Below are positions 1 to 8,499 of a stretch of 64,000 bases of DNA, in pieces. The notes under the pieces are model-generated. The model was not told where the DNA came from. It did no database searches and worked only from the letters and a program-made list of their open reading frames with translations. The position numbers and the translations under genes are program-made. Origin of the DNA: Nocardioides sp. Soil797 (lineage in GTDB: Bacteria; Actinomycetota; Actinomycetes; Propionibacteriales; Nocardioidaceae); assembly GCA_001429555.1 (NCBI GenBank), contig LMSR01000011.1, forward strand, positions 125,462 through 189,461, in the 5' to 3' direction. How positions within the stretch are numbered: the first letter of the stretch is position 1; each line of letters opens with the position of its first letter.

Positions 1-1
1 C

Positions 2-1084
2 GACGTCGACGTACCGATCGCCGCGGCGTACTTCTTCTACTACGCCGGCTGGGCCGACAAGCTCGAATACAGCGGCTATGGAACCCAGTCCCTCGGCGTC
101 GCCGCCCAGGTGATCCCGTGGAACTTCCCACTGCTGATGCTGTCCTGGAAGATCGCCCCGGCACTTGCCGCCGGCAACACCGTCGTCCTCAAGCCGGCGG
201 AGACCACACCCCTGACCGCCCTGCTGTTCGCCGAGATCTGCCAGCAGGCCGACCTGCCGCCCGGTGTCGTCAACATCATCACCGGCGCCGGTGAGACCGG
301 TCGGTCACTGGTCGAGCACGACGACGTCGACAAGGTGGCCTTCACCGGCTCCACCGACGTGGGCCGCGCGATCGCCAGGTCGGTGGCCGGCACGAACAAG
401 AAGGTCACCCTCGAGCTCGGGGGCAAGGCCGCCAACATCGTCTTCGACGACGCCCCGATGGACCAGGCGATCGAGGGCATCGTCAACGGCATCTTCTTCA
501 ACCAGGGCCACGTGTGCTGCGCGGGCAGCCGGCTGCTGGTCCAGGAGAGCGTCGCCGACGAGGTGCTCGAGCGCCTCAAGCGACGCATGTCGACCCTCCG
601 GGTGGGCGATCCGCTCGACAAGAACACTGACGTCGGGGCGATCAACTCCGCGGAGCAGCTGGCCAGGATCAAGGAGCTCTCCGCGATCGGCGAGGAGGAG
701 GGCGCCGGCCGCTGGTCCCCCGCCTGTGACCTGCCGAGCAACGGCTTCTGGTTCCCGCCGACACTGTTCACCGGGGTCACCCAGGCCCACCGCATCGCCC
801 GCGAGGAGATCTTCGGCCCCGTGCTGTCGGTGCTGACGTTCCGCACCCCCAGTGAGGCGGTCGAGAAGGCCAACAACACGCCGTACGGCCTCTCGGCGGG
901 GGTCTGGACCGACAAGGGTTCGCGGATCCTCTCGATGGCCAACCAGTTGCGTGCCGGAGTGGTGTGGGCGAACACGTTCAACAAGTTCGACCCGACCAGC
1001 CCGTTCGGTGGCTACAAGGAGTCCGGCTACGGCCGCGAAGGTGGCCGTCACGGCCTCGAGGCCTACCTGAAGGGAACCCACTGA
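2..1084 (+). CDS. Aldehyde dehydrogenase family protein (5' end outside window)
   Basis: NAD(P)-dependent oxidation of an aldehyde to the acid. The reading frame is open from base 2, so the N-terminus lies before the window; 360 residues are visible. The cofactor-binding part (IPWNFPLLM, KPAETTPLTA, FTGSTDVG), the general-base glutamate in LELGGKAAN and the catalytic cysteine in GHVCCAGSR are all present, as is the usual C-terminal PFGGYKESGYGREGG. It ends in TGATG, overlapping the start of a second, shortened ALDH by one base. In Streptomyces such a pair follows deoC (deoxyribose-phosphate aldolase), which fits the nucleoside genes downstream. Acetaldehyde from deoxyribose-5-phosphate is therefore a plausible substrate (inference). 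Confidence 0.93.
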   Translation, partial: DVDVPIAAAYFFYYAGWADKLEYSGYGTQSLGVAAQVIPWNFPLLMLSWKIAPALAAGNTVVLKPAETTPLTALLFAEICQQADLPPGVVNIITGAGETGRSLVEHDDVDKVAFTGSTDVGRAIARSVAGTNKKVTLELGGKAANIVFDDAPMDQAIEGIVNGIFFNQGHVCCAGSRLLVQESVADEVLERLKRRMSTLRVGDPLDKNTDVGAINSAEQLARIKELSAIGEEEGAGRWSPACDLPSNGFWFPPTLFTGVTQAHRIAREEIFGPVLSVLTFRTPSEAVEKANNTPYGLSAGVWTDKGSRILSMANQLRAGVVWANTFNKFDPTSPFGGYKESGYGREGGRHGLEAYLKGTH

Positions 1085-1956
1085 TGGCAACGCGTGCAAC
1101 TGTGCGGAAGACCTACAAGCTCTACATCGGCGGCGCGTTCCCGCGCTCGGAGTCCGGCTACTCCTATGTGGTGAATGACGCGAAGGGGAAGTTCATGGCC
1201 AACGCATCCCTGGCCTCCCGCAAGGACGCCCGTGACGCCGTCGTCGCGGCGCGCAAGGCGTTTCCGGGCTGGGCCGCTCGTACGGCGTACAACCGGGCAC
1301 AGATCGTCTACCGCATCGCGGAGGTGATGGAAGACCGTCGCCCGCAGTTCGTCGACGCCGTCCAGCAGTCCGAGGGCCGCACCGCCGCCCAGGCCAACAA
1401 GGTCGTCGACGACGCCATCGACCGGCTGGTCTGGTATGCCGGTTGGGCAGACAAGATCACCCAGGTGGTCGGTGGCGCGAACCCCGTGGCCGGGCCGTTC
1501 TTCAACCTGTCGTCCCCCGAGCCGACCGGTGTCGTGGCCGTGATGGCACCGCAGGAGTCCAGCCTGCTGGGCCTGATCAGTGTCGTGGCCCCGGCCATCG
1601 TGGTCGGCAACACGGTCGTGGTGACCTCGTCCTACGAGCGCCCACTCCCGGCGGTGACGTTCGCCGAGGTGCTGGCCACCTCCGACGTGCCGGGTGGGGT
1701 GGTCAACATCTTGACCGGCACCGCAGCGACGACCGGCCCGTGGCTGGCCGGCCACATGGATGTCAACGCGATCGACCTGACCGGTGTCGCCGGCGATGCC
1801 GAGTTGGCGACCTCACTCGAGCAGGCCGCTGCGGAGAACCTCAAGCGAGTGCGCCGCGCGCCGGCGACCGAGCCCGACTGGAGCCAGGACCCCGGCATCG
1901 ACCGGATGACGGGTGTGCTCGAGACGAAGACGGTCTGGCACCCGATCGGCAGCTGA
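1084..1956 (+). CDS. Shortened aldehyde dehydrogenase homologue without catalytic domain
   Basis: 290 residues; a normal ALDH has about 480. The ATG overlaps the TGA of the preceding ALDH (TGATG), so the two are translationally coupled. The N-terminal Rossmann-type part is recognisable (KLYIGGAF near the start, TGVVAVMAPQESSL, PGGVVNILTG), but the protein stops shortly after it, with its own tail ending TVWHPIGS. No cysteine occurs anywhere, so the catalytic thiol and the catalytic domain are missing. There is no leftover catalytic half downstream, so this looks like a settled short form rather than a fresh break. It may be a partner or regulatory subunit of the full-length ALDH (inference). 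Confidence 0.88.
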   Translation: MATRATVRKTYKLYIGGAFPRSESGYSYVVNDAKGKFMANASLASRKDARDAVVAARKAFPGWAARTAYNRAQIVYRIAEVMEDRRPQFVDAVQQSEGRTAAQANKVVDDAIDRLVWYAGWADKITQVVGGANPVAGPFFNLSSPEPTGVVAVMAPQESSLLGLISVVAPAIVVGNTVVVTSSYERPLPAVTFAEVLATSDVPGGVVNILTGTAATTGPWLAGHMDVNAIDLTGVAGDAELATSLEQAAAENLKRVRRAPATEPDWSQDPGIDRMTGVLETKTVWHPIGS

Positions 1957-1975
1957 ACGGCCACCCGACTCGCGC

Positions 1976-2021
1976 AACGTCATACGCCCCGGCGGCTCCG
2001 GCCACCGGGGCGTATGACGTT
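1976..2021. terminator. Bidirectional hairpin terminator between convergent genes
   Basis: A perfect 17-bp inverted repeat (arms 1976-1992 and 2005-2021, 12-nt loop) fills the gap between the ALDH pair and the convergent VWA gene. Neither side has a clear T-run, as is usual in high-GC actinobacteria. Confidence 0.8.
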
Positions 2022-2042
2022 CTCGTGTGCGTACGGCGTGGC

Positions 2043-3653
2043 TCAGCGCGCCAGCATCGACTTCGACATCACGGTCATGATGTCGCGCGGGTCGCGCGCC
2101 GAGAATGCCTGACCGCCCGTCGCGTCGGCGATCTTCTGCAACGCATCCATGTCGGCGTCCTCGGAGATGCCGATGGCGATCACGCGAACCGGCTTGGCCG
2201 GATCGACCTCGGCACGCAGAGTGCTGAGCAGCTCGCCGAGCTCGATGGAACCCGGGTCGTCGTTGGCACCGTCGGTCATCAGCACGACGGAGTTGAAGTA
2301 GTCGTCGTCGTAGTTGCGCAACGCGTTGCGGTAGGCGGCCAGCGTGGTGTCGTAGAGGCCGGTCCCGCCGTTGGTCAGCCCGAGCGACTCGGTGGTCTTC
2401 TGGCCCAGGATGTCCCGCTGGGTGACTCCCTTGACCTTCGAGTCGAGACGGCGCAACGGGGCCATCACGCGGTGGTCGACACCGGGGCCACCCTGGTCGA
2501 CGGAAAAGAGCCACAGCCCGATTCGTGTGGTGTCGGGGTAGGCCGACAAAGCCTTGCCTGCGGCTGCCGTCGCCAACTGCATCCGGGTCCCGTCGCTGGT
2601 CTCGAAGTCCATCGAGCCGGAGGCATCGAGCACCACCAGCAGGCTCGCAGGTACGGCAAGCACCTGCCAGGCACGCAGGTCCTCCTTGACCAGCTTGGCA
2701 TCGGGCACGTCCAGCTCGGCGACGTTGCCGATGCCTCGCTCACCTGACAGAGGATCGCCCTCGCCAGCGCGGAAGCCGTGGTCGGCGAGTGCCTCGACCC
2801 CTTGGGGTCGCTGGATGAACTCCAGGAACTCCGTCAGAGCGGCCCGGGACTCCTCGGTGTGACCGGGCAGCGCGAGGAGCGGATAGTTCTGCATCAGGGT
2901 GCCGGTCTCGGGCACCATCACCTGAAGTCGCTGGTTGTCGCGCTTGGCGACCAGGAACTGTTGCTCCGTGACCGGGACGACCCGCTTCGAGGAGGCGGTC
3001 ACCGATGCGAGGGCCTCGCTGACGCCTTGGCCGGTGGACTCGGCAGAGTACTGCTGGGCGGAGGTGACCAGACCGGTCTGCAGTTGGGCCTCGGAGCGAC
3101 CCGCCTTCGCCTTCTCGGCACGCATCGCGATCAGGGCCAACGCCGACGGTGTGGAGTCGAGGGGGTCCGACATCTGCAGCTGGCCGGACGTGGCCGCCGC
3201 GAGCCACGAGGCGGGCGCGTCCGCGGCCGGTCCGCCGGCGAGTACGACGGGGCTGGCGGCCACCGCCGGCACCACGGTCTCGGCGTCCACCCCGCCCGCC
3301 GCAGCCTGCTCTGCCCACACGTCCGAGTCCGGGACCCACATGTCGGGGGGGTCGCCCGAACGGGTGACGAGCTGGTTGAGCACCTCGTCGGCAGGGGCTG
3401 CTGTCACGTCGATGTCGGCGCAGCCGCCCTCGTCCTTGAGCTCCGTTGCTGCCTCGGTCAGTGCCGAAGCGATGTCAGGTGATGCGGTGAGCCGCGCACT
3501 GGAGACCTTGTCGCAGGAGCTCTCGTCCGAGCTGTCGCCCTGGCCGCGCCAGATGAGCACTCCGGCGAGCAGCAGGATCACCACGATCAGGGTGATCCAC
3601 ACGGGTCGCCGATTGACGGGTTCGCGATCCGCTGCATGCGATCCGCTGCTCAT
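2043..3653 (-). CDS. Membrane-anchored substrate-binding plus von Willebrand factor A protein
   Basis: 536 residues. The start at 3653 (MSSGSHAADREP) puts one signal-anchor helix at residues 18-35 (WITLIVVILLLAGVLIW); the open frame runs further upstream without a sensible N-terminus. Residues about 50-310 look like a periplasmic-type binding domain (ABC solute-binding fold). Residues about 335-530 are a VWA domain with the metal-ion site DASGS (343-347), a later TNGGTG threonine and the MTDGAND aspartate. This fusion is known in actinobacteria, where its ligand and function are unknown. It should sit outside the membrane. It is divergent from the kinase gene at 3746. Confidence 0.85.
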   Translation of the reverse strand: MSSGSHAADREPVNRRPVWITLIVVILLLAGVLIWRGQGDSSDESSCDKVSSARLTASPDIASALTEAATELKDEGGCADIDVTAAPADEVLNQLVTRSGDPPDMWVPDSDVWAEQAAAGGVDAETVVPAVAASPVVLAGGPAADAPASWLAAATSGQLQMSDPLDSTPSALALIAMRAEKAKAGRSEAQLQTGLVTSAQQYSAESTGQGVSEALASVTASSKRVVPVTEQQFLVAKRDNQRLQVMVPETGTLMQNYPLLALPGHTEESRAALTEFLEFIQRPQGVEALADHGFRAGEGDPLSGERGIGNVAELDVPDAKLVKEDLRAWQVLAVPASLLVVLDASGSMDFETSDGTRMQLATAAAGKALSAYPDTTRIGLWLFSVDQGGPGVDHRVMAPLRRLDSKVKGVTQRDILGQKTTESLGLTNGGTGLYDTTLAAYRNALRNYDDDYFNSVVLMTDGANDDPGSIELGELLSTLRAEVDPAKPVRVIAIGISEDADMDALQKIADATGGQAFSARDPRDIMTVMSKSMLAR

Positions 3654-3745
3654 GTCGCCTCCCAAAACTGCGCGATCTGCGCGTTTCCCCGCGGTGAGAT
3701 TAATCCACGGTCGACCCGCCACGAAATGCTCGTCCACAGCTGAGC

Positions 3746-4423
3746 ATGCACAATGTCCTCGTGCGTTCACGTGTCATCGTCCTGGCCGGACCCTCCGGGG
3801 CAGGAAAATCACGCCTTGCCGAGCGGCTCGGGCTGCCGGTCCTGCGGCTCGACGACTTCTACAAGGACGGCTCCGACCCGACCCTGCCGAGGCTCACCTC
3901 CGGTGCCCCTTCGAGACGCCTCGTCCCGCGACTCCTCAGCAGGACAGGCAACGCGGGCCTGGTCGACTGGGACCATCCCGACTCGTGGTTGCCCCAGGAC
4001 GCGCTCGCGACGATGTCCGAGCTGTGCCACCGGGGCCGGGCATCGGTTCCGGTGTACGAGATCGCCCGCGACGGGCGCTGCGGCACCCAGACCCTCGACC
4101 TGGCGGGATCACCCCTGTTCGTGGCCGAGGGGATCTTCGCCCAGGACATCGTCGCGGCAAGTCGGGAGTCCGGCCTGCTCGCGGCGGCGTACTGCGTGAC
4201 CCAGCACCCGGCGAAGACCTTCTGGCGCAGGCTGACCCGCGACCTGCGGGAGCGGCGCAAACCTCCACTGGTGCTGGTCCGTCGCGGATTCGCCCTGTGG
4301 GGCGACCAGCGCAGAGTGGTCGCCGATGCGGTCAGCAAGGGCTGCCGCAAGGTGCACCCCGACGAGGCCTTCCGCGAGATCAGCGCCCTCGTGGCCGCGG
4401 CTGCCACGACCACGGCCGACTGA
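3746..4423 (+). CDS. P-loop kinase of the uridine kinase type
   Basis: 225 residues. The Walker A motif GPSGAGKS is at residues 15-22, followed by LRLDDFYKDG, the nucleoside-kinase-like acceptor loop. WDHPDSW and FVAEGIFAQ match the later conserved blocks of the uridine kinase/phosphoribulokinase fold. With nucleoside salvage genes nearby, a nucleoside is a reasonable substrate, but substrate residues cannot be assigned by eye. The next gene starts 5 bases after its stop, so the two probably form one transcript. Its start lies 92 bases from that of the divergent VWA gene. Confidence 0.8.
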   Translation: MHNVLVRSRVIVLAGPSGAGKSRLAERLGLPVLRLDDFYKDGSDPTLPRLTSGAPSRRLVPRLLSRTGNAGLVDWDHPDSWLPQDALATMSELCHRGRASVPVYEIARDGRCGTQTLDLAGSPLFVAEGIFAQDIVAASRESGLLAAAYCVTQHPAKTFWRRLTRDLRERRKPPLVLVRRGFALWGDQRRVVADAVSKGCRKVHPDEAFREISALVAAAATTTAD

Positions 4424-4428
4424 TTCGC

Positions 4429-4968
4429 ATGGATCCGTTCGCACACCCCCTGGTCCAACCCGACCAACGCTCGTGCGGAGCCGCTGTCCTGGTGGTCGCG
4501 CGGATGCTCGACGACGACGACTACGCGGCGTACGTCGACTCGGCGCACGCGTTCAAGGACGAGGTGTTGGCCGTGCACCGCCGGGTCACCGGGACCAGCG
4601 ATGCGACGGGTCGGGCGCAGCTGCCCTGGCCCCGGGCGCTCGGCACGCCGCCGTGGGCGGTGGCGCGCGAGCTGAGCGCGATCACGGGTACGCCGTACGC
4701 CGCGAGGCTGGTGCTGCCCACGGCCCTTGCCCGCGAACGGTGCCTCGACGCGGTCGAGGCGGCTGCGCGGGACGGGCACCCGGTGGCGCTCTACCTCGGC
4801 AATCGCTGGCTGCCCCGCCACGTGGTGCTGGTGCTCGACCCGGACCTGACCACGTATGACCCGGCGCGCGGCCGTCGCGTGGCCTTCCGTCGCGACCAGT
4901 TCGTCGACGCCGAGCTTCACATCGCCGGATGGTCACACCCGTGGTTCGTGGTGCTGCCCGAGCAGTGA
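4429..4968 (+). CDS. Small C39/papain-like cysteine peptidase-like protein
   Basis: 179 residues, unrecognised as a named family. The ATG at 4429 lies 5 bases after the kinase stop; the same frame is open far upstream only because the DNA is GC-rich. The order of possible catalytic residues resembles C39-type peptidases: Gln10, Cys16 (DQRSCGAA), His131 (LPRHVVLVLD) and Asp144 (TTYDPARG). No signal peptide and no transmembrane helix are evident, so it should be cytosolic. It could be a processing peptidase, a hydrolase or an inactive fold member. The function is open and the catalytic assignment is inference from motif order. Confidence 0.7.
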   Translation: MDPFAHPLVQPDQRSCGAAVLVVARMLDDDDYAAYVDSAHAFKDEVLAVHRRVTGTSDATGRAQLPWPRALGTPPWAVARELSAITGTPYAARLVLPTALARERCLDAVEAAARDGHPVALYLGNRWLPRHVVLVLDPDLTTYDPARGRRVAFRRDQFVDAELHIAGWSHPWFVVLPEQ

Positions 4969-5014
4969 TCCTGCGTCGAGACGTTCCGGCCCGGCGCCTG
5001 CCCCGGACGACGAG

Positions 5015-6097
5015 TCAGTCGGCAGCCAGGGCGGCGTAGCCGGGCTTGATGACGTCGTCGATGATCGCCAACCGCTCATCGAACGGCAGGAACGCCGACT
5101 TCATCGCGTTGATGGTGAACCAGCGCAGGTCGTCGAGTCCGTAGTCGAATGCCTCCACCAGCGACGTCATCTCCCGCGTCATCGAGGTGCCGCTCATCAA
5201 CCGGTTGTCGGTGTTGACCGTGACCCGAAACTTCAGGCGAGTGAGCAACCCGATCGGGTGCTCGGCGATCGAGGTCGCGGCGCCGGTCTGGATGTTGGAC
5301 CAGGGGCACATCTCCAACGGGATGCGCTGGTCGCGCACGTAGGCGGCGAGCCGGCCCAGCTCGACCGACCCGTCGTCGTTGACGGTGATGTCGTCGATGA
5401 TGCGCACTCCGTGGCCCAGCCGGTCGGCGCCGCACCACTGGATCGCCTGCCAGATCGAGGGCAGGCCGAACGCCTCACCCGCGTGGATGGTGAAGTGCGC
5501 GTTCTCGCGTTGCAGATACTCGAAGGCATCCAGGTGACGGGTCGGCGGGAAGCCGTCCTCGGCGCCGGCGATGTCGAATCCGGCCACACCACGATCGCGC
5601 CACGCGATCGCGAGCTGGGCGATCTCCATCGAGCGGGCCTGGTGGCGCATCGCCGTGAGCAGCTGGCGTACGACGATGCGCCCGTCGGCGGCTGCCACCG
5701 CCTGGTCGAAGCCCTCCTGCACCGCCGCGACGACCTCGTCGAGCGTGAGCCCGTTGGACACGTGTTGTTCGGGGGCATAGCGAATCTCTGCATAGACCAC
5801 TCCGTCTGCCACCAGGTCCTCGACGCATTCGCGTGCCACCCGGCTCAGCGCGGTCCCCGTCTGCATGACGGCGACGGTGTGGTCGAAGGTCTCGAGATAG
5901 CGCACCAACGAACCGGAGTTGGCCGCGTCGGCGAACCACTGGCCGATGTCGGCCGGGTCGGCGACCGGCAGCTCGTGGCCGATCTCGGCGGCCAGCTCGG
6001 CCACCGTCGACGGGCGCAGCCCGCCGTCGAGGTGGTCGTGGAGCAGGACCTTCGGAGCTTGGCGGATCTGCTCACGGGTGGGAGTCGACGTCGGCAT
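5015..6097 (-). CDS. add: Adenosine deaminase
   Basis: 360 residues. Converts adenosine and deoxyadenosine to inosine and deoxyinosine, in the cytosol with a zinc ion. The start at 6097 ([10 protein letters not shown]) is right before the conserved block; upstream in-frame residues are not coding-like. Metal ligands and catalytic motifs are visible: HDHLDG near the N-terminus, HAGEAFG (catalytic Glu), GHGVRI, and the [10 protein letters not shown] block in which the aspartates bind zinc and substrate. It is convergent with the C39-like gene and divergent from the MaoC gene. It belongs with cdd and deoA functionally, although not in one operon. Confidence 0.96.
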   Translation of the reverse strand: MPTSTPTREQIRQAPKVLLHDHLDGGLRPSTVAELAAEIGHELPVADPADIGQWFADAANSGSLVRYLETFDHTVAVMQTGTALSRVARECVEDLVADGVVYAEIRYAPEQHVSNGLTLDEVVAAVQEGFDQAVAAADGRIVVRQLLTAMRHQARSMEIAQLAIAWRDRGVAGFDIAGAEDGFPPTRHLDAFEYLQRENAHFTIHAGEAFGLPSIWQAIQWCGADRLGHGVRIIDDITVNDDGSVELGRLAAYVRDQRIPLEMCPWSNIQTGAATSIAEHPIGLLTRLKFRVTVNTDNRLMSGTSMTREMTSLVEAFDYGLDDLRWFTINAMKSAFLPFDERLAIIDDVIKPGYAALAAD

Positions 6098-6185
6098 CCC
6101 ACCATCCTTGCACCACCATCCGCGCGACGGCGCCAGAAGCGATACGTTCGTGTCGTCACCGTGACCCCGCAGACAGGAGCCACCC

Positions 6186-6638
6186 ATGCGCGTATTCAAC
6201 ACCTTCGACGAACTCACCGAGGCTGCCGGAACCGAGCTCGGCACGAGTGACTGGGTGAGCATCGACCAGCGACGTGTCAACGCCTTCGCCGACGCCACCG
6301 GCGACCACCAATGGATCCACGTCGACCTCGAGCGCGCCAAGGAAGGCCCCTTCGGTGGCACCATCGCCCACGGCTATCTCACTCTGTCGCTGATCCCGTG
6401 GCTGGGCAGTCAGATCTTCAGCCTGCAGACCCCGGGCGCGAAGCTGAACTACGGGGTGAACAAGGTGCGCTTCCCCACTCCCCTGCTGGTCGGCAAGCGG
6501 ATCCGCTCACACGTGTCGATCGCGGAGGTCGTCGACATCCCTGCCGGCAAGCAGCTCACCGTCAAGCACACCATCGAGATCGAGGACGACCCCAAGCCCG
6601 CCTGCGTCGCCGAGACCGTCGTACTGCTGCTCCCCTGA
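6186..6638 (+). CDS. MaoC-like hot-dog dehydratase
   Basis: 150 residues, full length for a single-domain (R)-specific enoyl-CoA hydratase of the MaoC family. The catalytic Asp/His pair is in [14 protein letters not shown], and the following [18 protein letters not shown] block is typical. It should add water to a trans-2-enoyl-CoA. The start has a purine-rich site (ACAGGAG) 6-7 bases upstream. A TACGTT hexamer at 6143-6148 could be its -10 element. It is single, divergent from add and convergent with deoA. The substrate is unknown. Confidence 0.9.
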   Translation: MRVFNTFDELTEAAGTELGTSDWVSIDQRRVNAFADATGDHQWIHVDLERAKEGPFGGTIAHGYLTLSLIPWLGSQIFSLQTPGAKLNYGVNKVRFPTPLLVGKRIRSHVSIAEVVDIPAGKQLTVKHTIEIEDDPKPACVAETVVLLLP

Positions 6639-6682
6639 GCTACGCGGTCGGATCACCGTGGGTGAGGCGACCTCGGGCTTTG

Positions 6683-6760
6683 CCCATTTCCCCGGGTACC
6701 CGGGGAATTGGGAACCTCCCGGCCGAAATTCCGGCCGGGAGGTTCCCATTTCGGCCGGGA
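6683..6760. repeat. Palindromic intergenic element, copy 1 (also bidirectional terminator)
   Basis: Between convergent MaoC and deoA genes. It contains the 16-nt palindrome CCCCGGGTACCCGGGG (6690-6705), then a hairpin with 17-bp arms (6709-6725 and 6732-6748), then a partial GCCGGGA half-arm. The same arrangement recurs, in the opposite direction, at 53154-53224, again between convergent genes. It probably ends transcription from both sides. Confidence 0.85.
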
Positions 6761-6775
6761 AGTCACGGGACGCGA

Positions 6776-8059
6776 TCAGGAGACGCGGTCGATGACCAAC
6801 GCCTGGGGAGTGAATCCAGCACCGTCGCCGATGTCGTAGCCACCCTCGAGCGACTCCAGGGCCCGGTCGAAACGCTCGGGCTCGTCGGTGAGCAGGGTGA
6901 ACAGGGGCTGCCCCTGCGTGACCTCGTCGCCGGGGCGGGCGTGCCAGACGACACCGGCACCGTCCTGCACGGCGTCGCCCTGCTTGGCACGACCGGCACC
7001 GAGCCGCCACGAGGCCAGTCCCACGGCCATCGCGTCGAGGCGGGTGAGCACGCCACTGGCCGGCGCGTCGACGACGTGTTGCTCGCGAGCCCGAGCCATC
7101 GGAGCGTCGGGGTCACCGTCCTGGGCGCGGATCATCGCCTTCCAGACGTCCATCGCCGACCCGTCGGCCAGCTTGTCGGCAGGGTCGATGTCGGTGACCC
7201 CGGCTCCGGCCAGCATCTCGCGGGCCAGGGCAACGGTCAGTTCGACGACGTCGGCCGGTCCCCCACCGGCCAGGACCTCGACAGACTCGGCGACCTCGAT
7301 CGCGTTGCCAGCGGTGAGTCCGAGTGGGGTGGACATGTCCGTGAGGAGGGCAACGGTGTGTACACCGGCGTCCTTGCCGAGCGAGACCATGGTCTCGGCC
7401 AGCTCGCGGGCCCTGTCGAGGTCCTTCATGAAGGCACCGGTGCCGACCTTCACGTCGAGCACCAGCGAGCCGGTGCCCTCGGCGATCTTCTTCGACATGA
7501 TCGACGAGGCGATCAGCGGGATCGCCTCGACGGTGCCGGTGACGTCGCGCAGTGCGTAGAGCTTCTTGTCGGCCGGCGCCAGGCCGGTACCGGCGGCGCA
7601 GATGACCGCACCGATGTCCTCGAGCTGGGTCATCATCTCGTCGTTGCTCAGCGCCGCACGCCACCCCGGGATGGCCTCGAGCTTGTCGAGGGTGCCGCCG
7701 GTGTGGCCGAGCCCCCGCCCGGAGAGCTGCGGAACCGCGACGCCGCAAGCTGCCACGAGGGGTGCCAGCGGCAGCGTGATCTTGTCACCCACGCCACCGG
7801 TGGAGTGCTTGTCGGACGTGGGGCGCGACAGGGTGGAGAAGTCCATCCGCTCTCCCGACGCGATCATCGCGTTGGTCCAGCGGGAGATCTCGCGACGGTT
7901 CATGCCGTTGAGCAGGATCGCCATCGCCAGCGACGACATCTGCTCATCGGCCACCACACCGTCGGTGTAGTTGGCGATCACCCAGTCGATCTGGCTGTCG
8001 GTCAGCTCGTGCCGGTCACGCTTGGCGGTGATGATCTCAACGGCGTCGTGCTGGGTCAC
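6776..8059 (-). CDS. deoA: Thymidine (pyrimidine-nucleoside) phosphorylase
   Basis: 427 residues, the normal length. Splits thymidine/deoxyuridine with phosphate into the base and 2-deoxyribose-1-phosphate. The family signature SGRGLGHTGGTLDKLE and the phosphate-binding KHSTGGVGDK are present. The start (MTQHDAVEII) overlaps the 3' end of cdd by 23 bases, so translation is coupled. Cytidine deaminase makes the uridine that this enzyme or a relative uses, and the released sugar phosphate fits the ALDH/deoC branch at the left edge of the window. Confidence 0.96.
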   Translation of the reverse strand: MTQHDAVEIITAKRDRHELTDSQIDWVIANYTDGVVADEQMSSLAMAILLNGMNRREISRWTNAMIASGERMDFSTLSRPTSDKHSTGGVGDKITLPLAPLVAACGVAVPQLSGRGLGHTGGTLDKLEAIPGWRAALSNDEMMTQLEDIGAVICAAGTGLAPADKKLYALRDVTGTVEAIPLIASSIMSKKIAEGTGSLVLDVKVGTGAFMKDLDRARELAETMVSLGKDAGVHTVALLTDMSTPLGLTAGNAIEVAESVEVLAGGGPADVVELTVALAREMLAGAGVTDIDPADKLADGSAMDVWKAMIRAQDGDPDAPMARAREQHVVDAPASGVLTRLDAMAVGLASWRLGAGRAKQGDAVQDGAGVVWHARPGDEVTQGQPLFTLLTDEPERFDRALESLEGGYDIGDGAGFTPQALVIDRVS

Positions 8060-8495
8060 TGGCTCTCCTTGGGGCTGCGCTGTCCCTGGTCAGGTCGTCG
8101 GGTCCGAAGGGGTCGGGCAACACCTCGTCCATCCGGCGTATGCCGGAGACGGTGCGCAGCAACAGTCCCCGGCCACCGTTCTCGAAGAGGAGCTGGCGGC
8201 AACGACCGCACGGCATGATCACCTCACCGCCGCCGTTGACACACACGAAGTGCGTCAACCGTCCCCCTCCGGTGGCGTGCAGCGAGCTGACCAGGCCGCA
8301 CTCGGCGCACAGCACCACGCCGTACGCCGCGTTCTCGACGTTGCAGCCGACCACGGTGCGGCCGTCGTCCACCAGTGCCGCAGCACCGACCCGATAGTTC
8401 GAGTACGGCGCGTAGGCGCGCGCGGCGACCTCCGTCGCAGCAGCAGTCAGGGCGTCCCAGTCGAAGCCCGTGTCAGTGTCGCCCTCGACGTCCAC
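8037..8495 (-). CDS. cdd: Cytidine deaminase
   Basis: 152 residues from the GTG at 8495, which lies 4 bases after the stop of the upstream permease and has AAGGA about 9 bases before it. An upstream ATG at 8564 would overlap the permease by 65 bases and adds nothing conserved. Deaminates cytidine/deoxycytidine. The zinc site and catalytic Glu are in VLCAECG (the CAE form of small tetrameric enzymes) and PCGRCRQLL; CNVENAAYG binds substrate. The C-terminal 30 residues (after GIRRMDEVLP) are charged and variable. It is the fourth gene of the BMP transporter operon. Confidence 0.95.
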   Translation of the reverse strand: MDVEGDTDTGFDWDALTAAATEVAARAYAPYSNYRVGAAALVDDGRTVVGCNVENAAYGVVLCAECGLVSSLHATGGGRLTHFVCVNGGGEVIMPCGRCRQLLFENGGRGLLLRTVSGIRRMDEVLPDPFGPDDLTRDSAAPRRASDPARRR

Positions 8496-8499
8496 GCCC

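Noticed and set aside
2..1956. The two ALDH genes as one gene broken by a frameshift
   Set aside because: The first has its own C-terminal catalytic domain and the second its own N-terminal domain and start; together they would be two overlapping N-terminal halves, not one protein.
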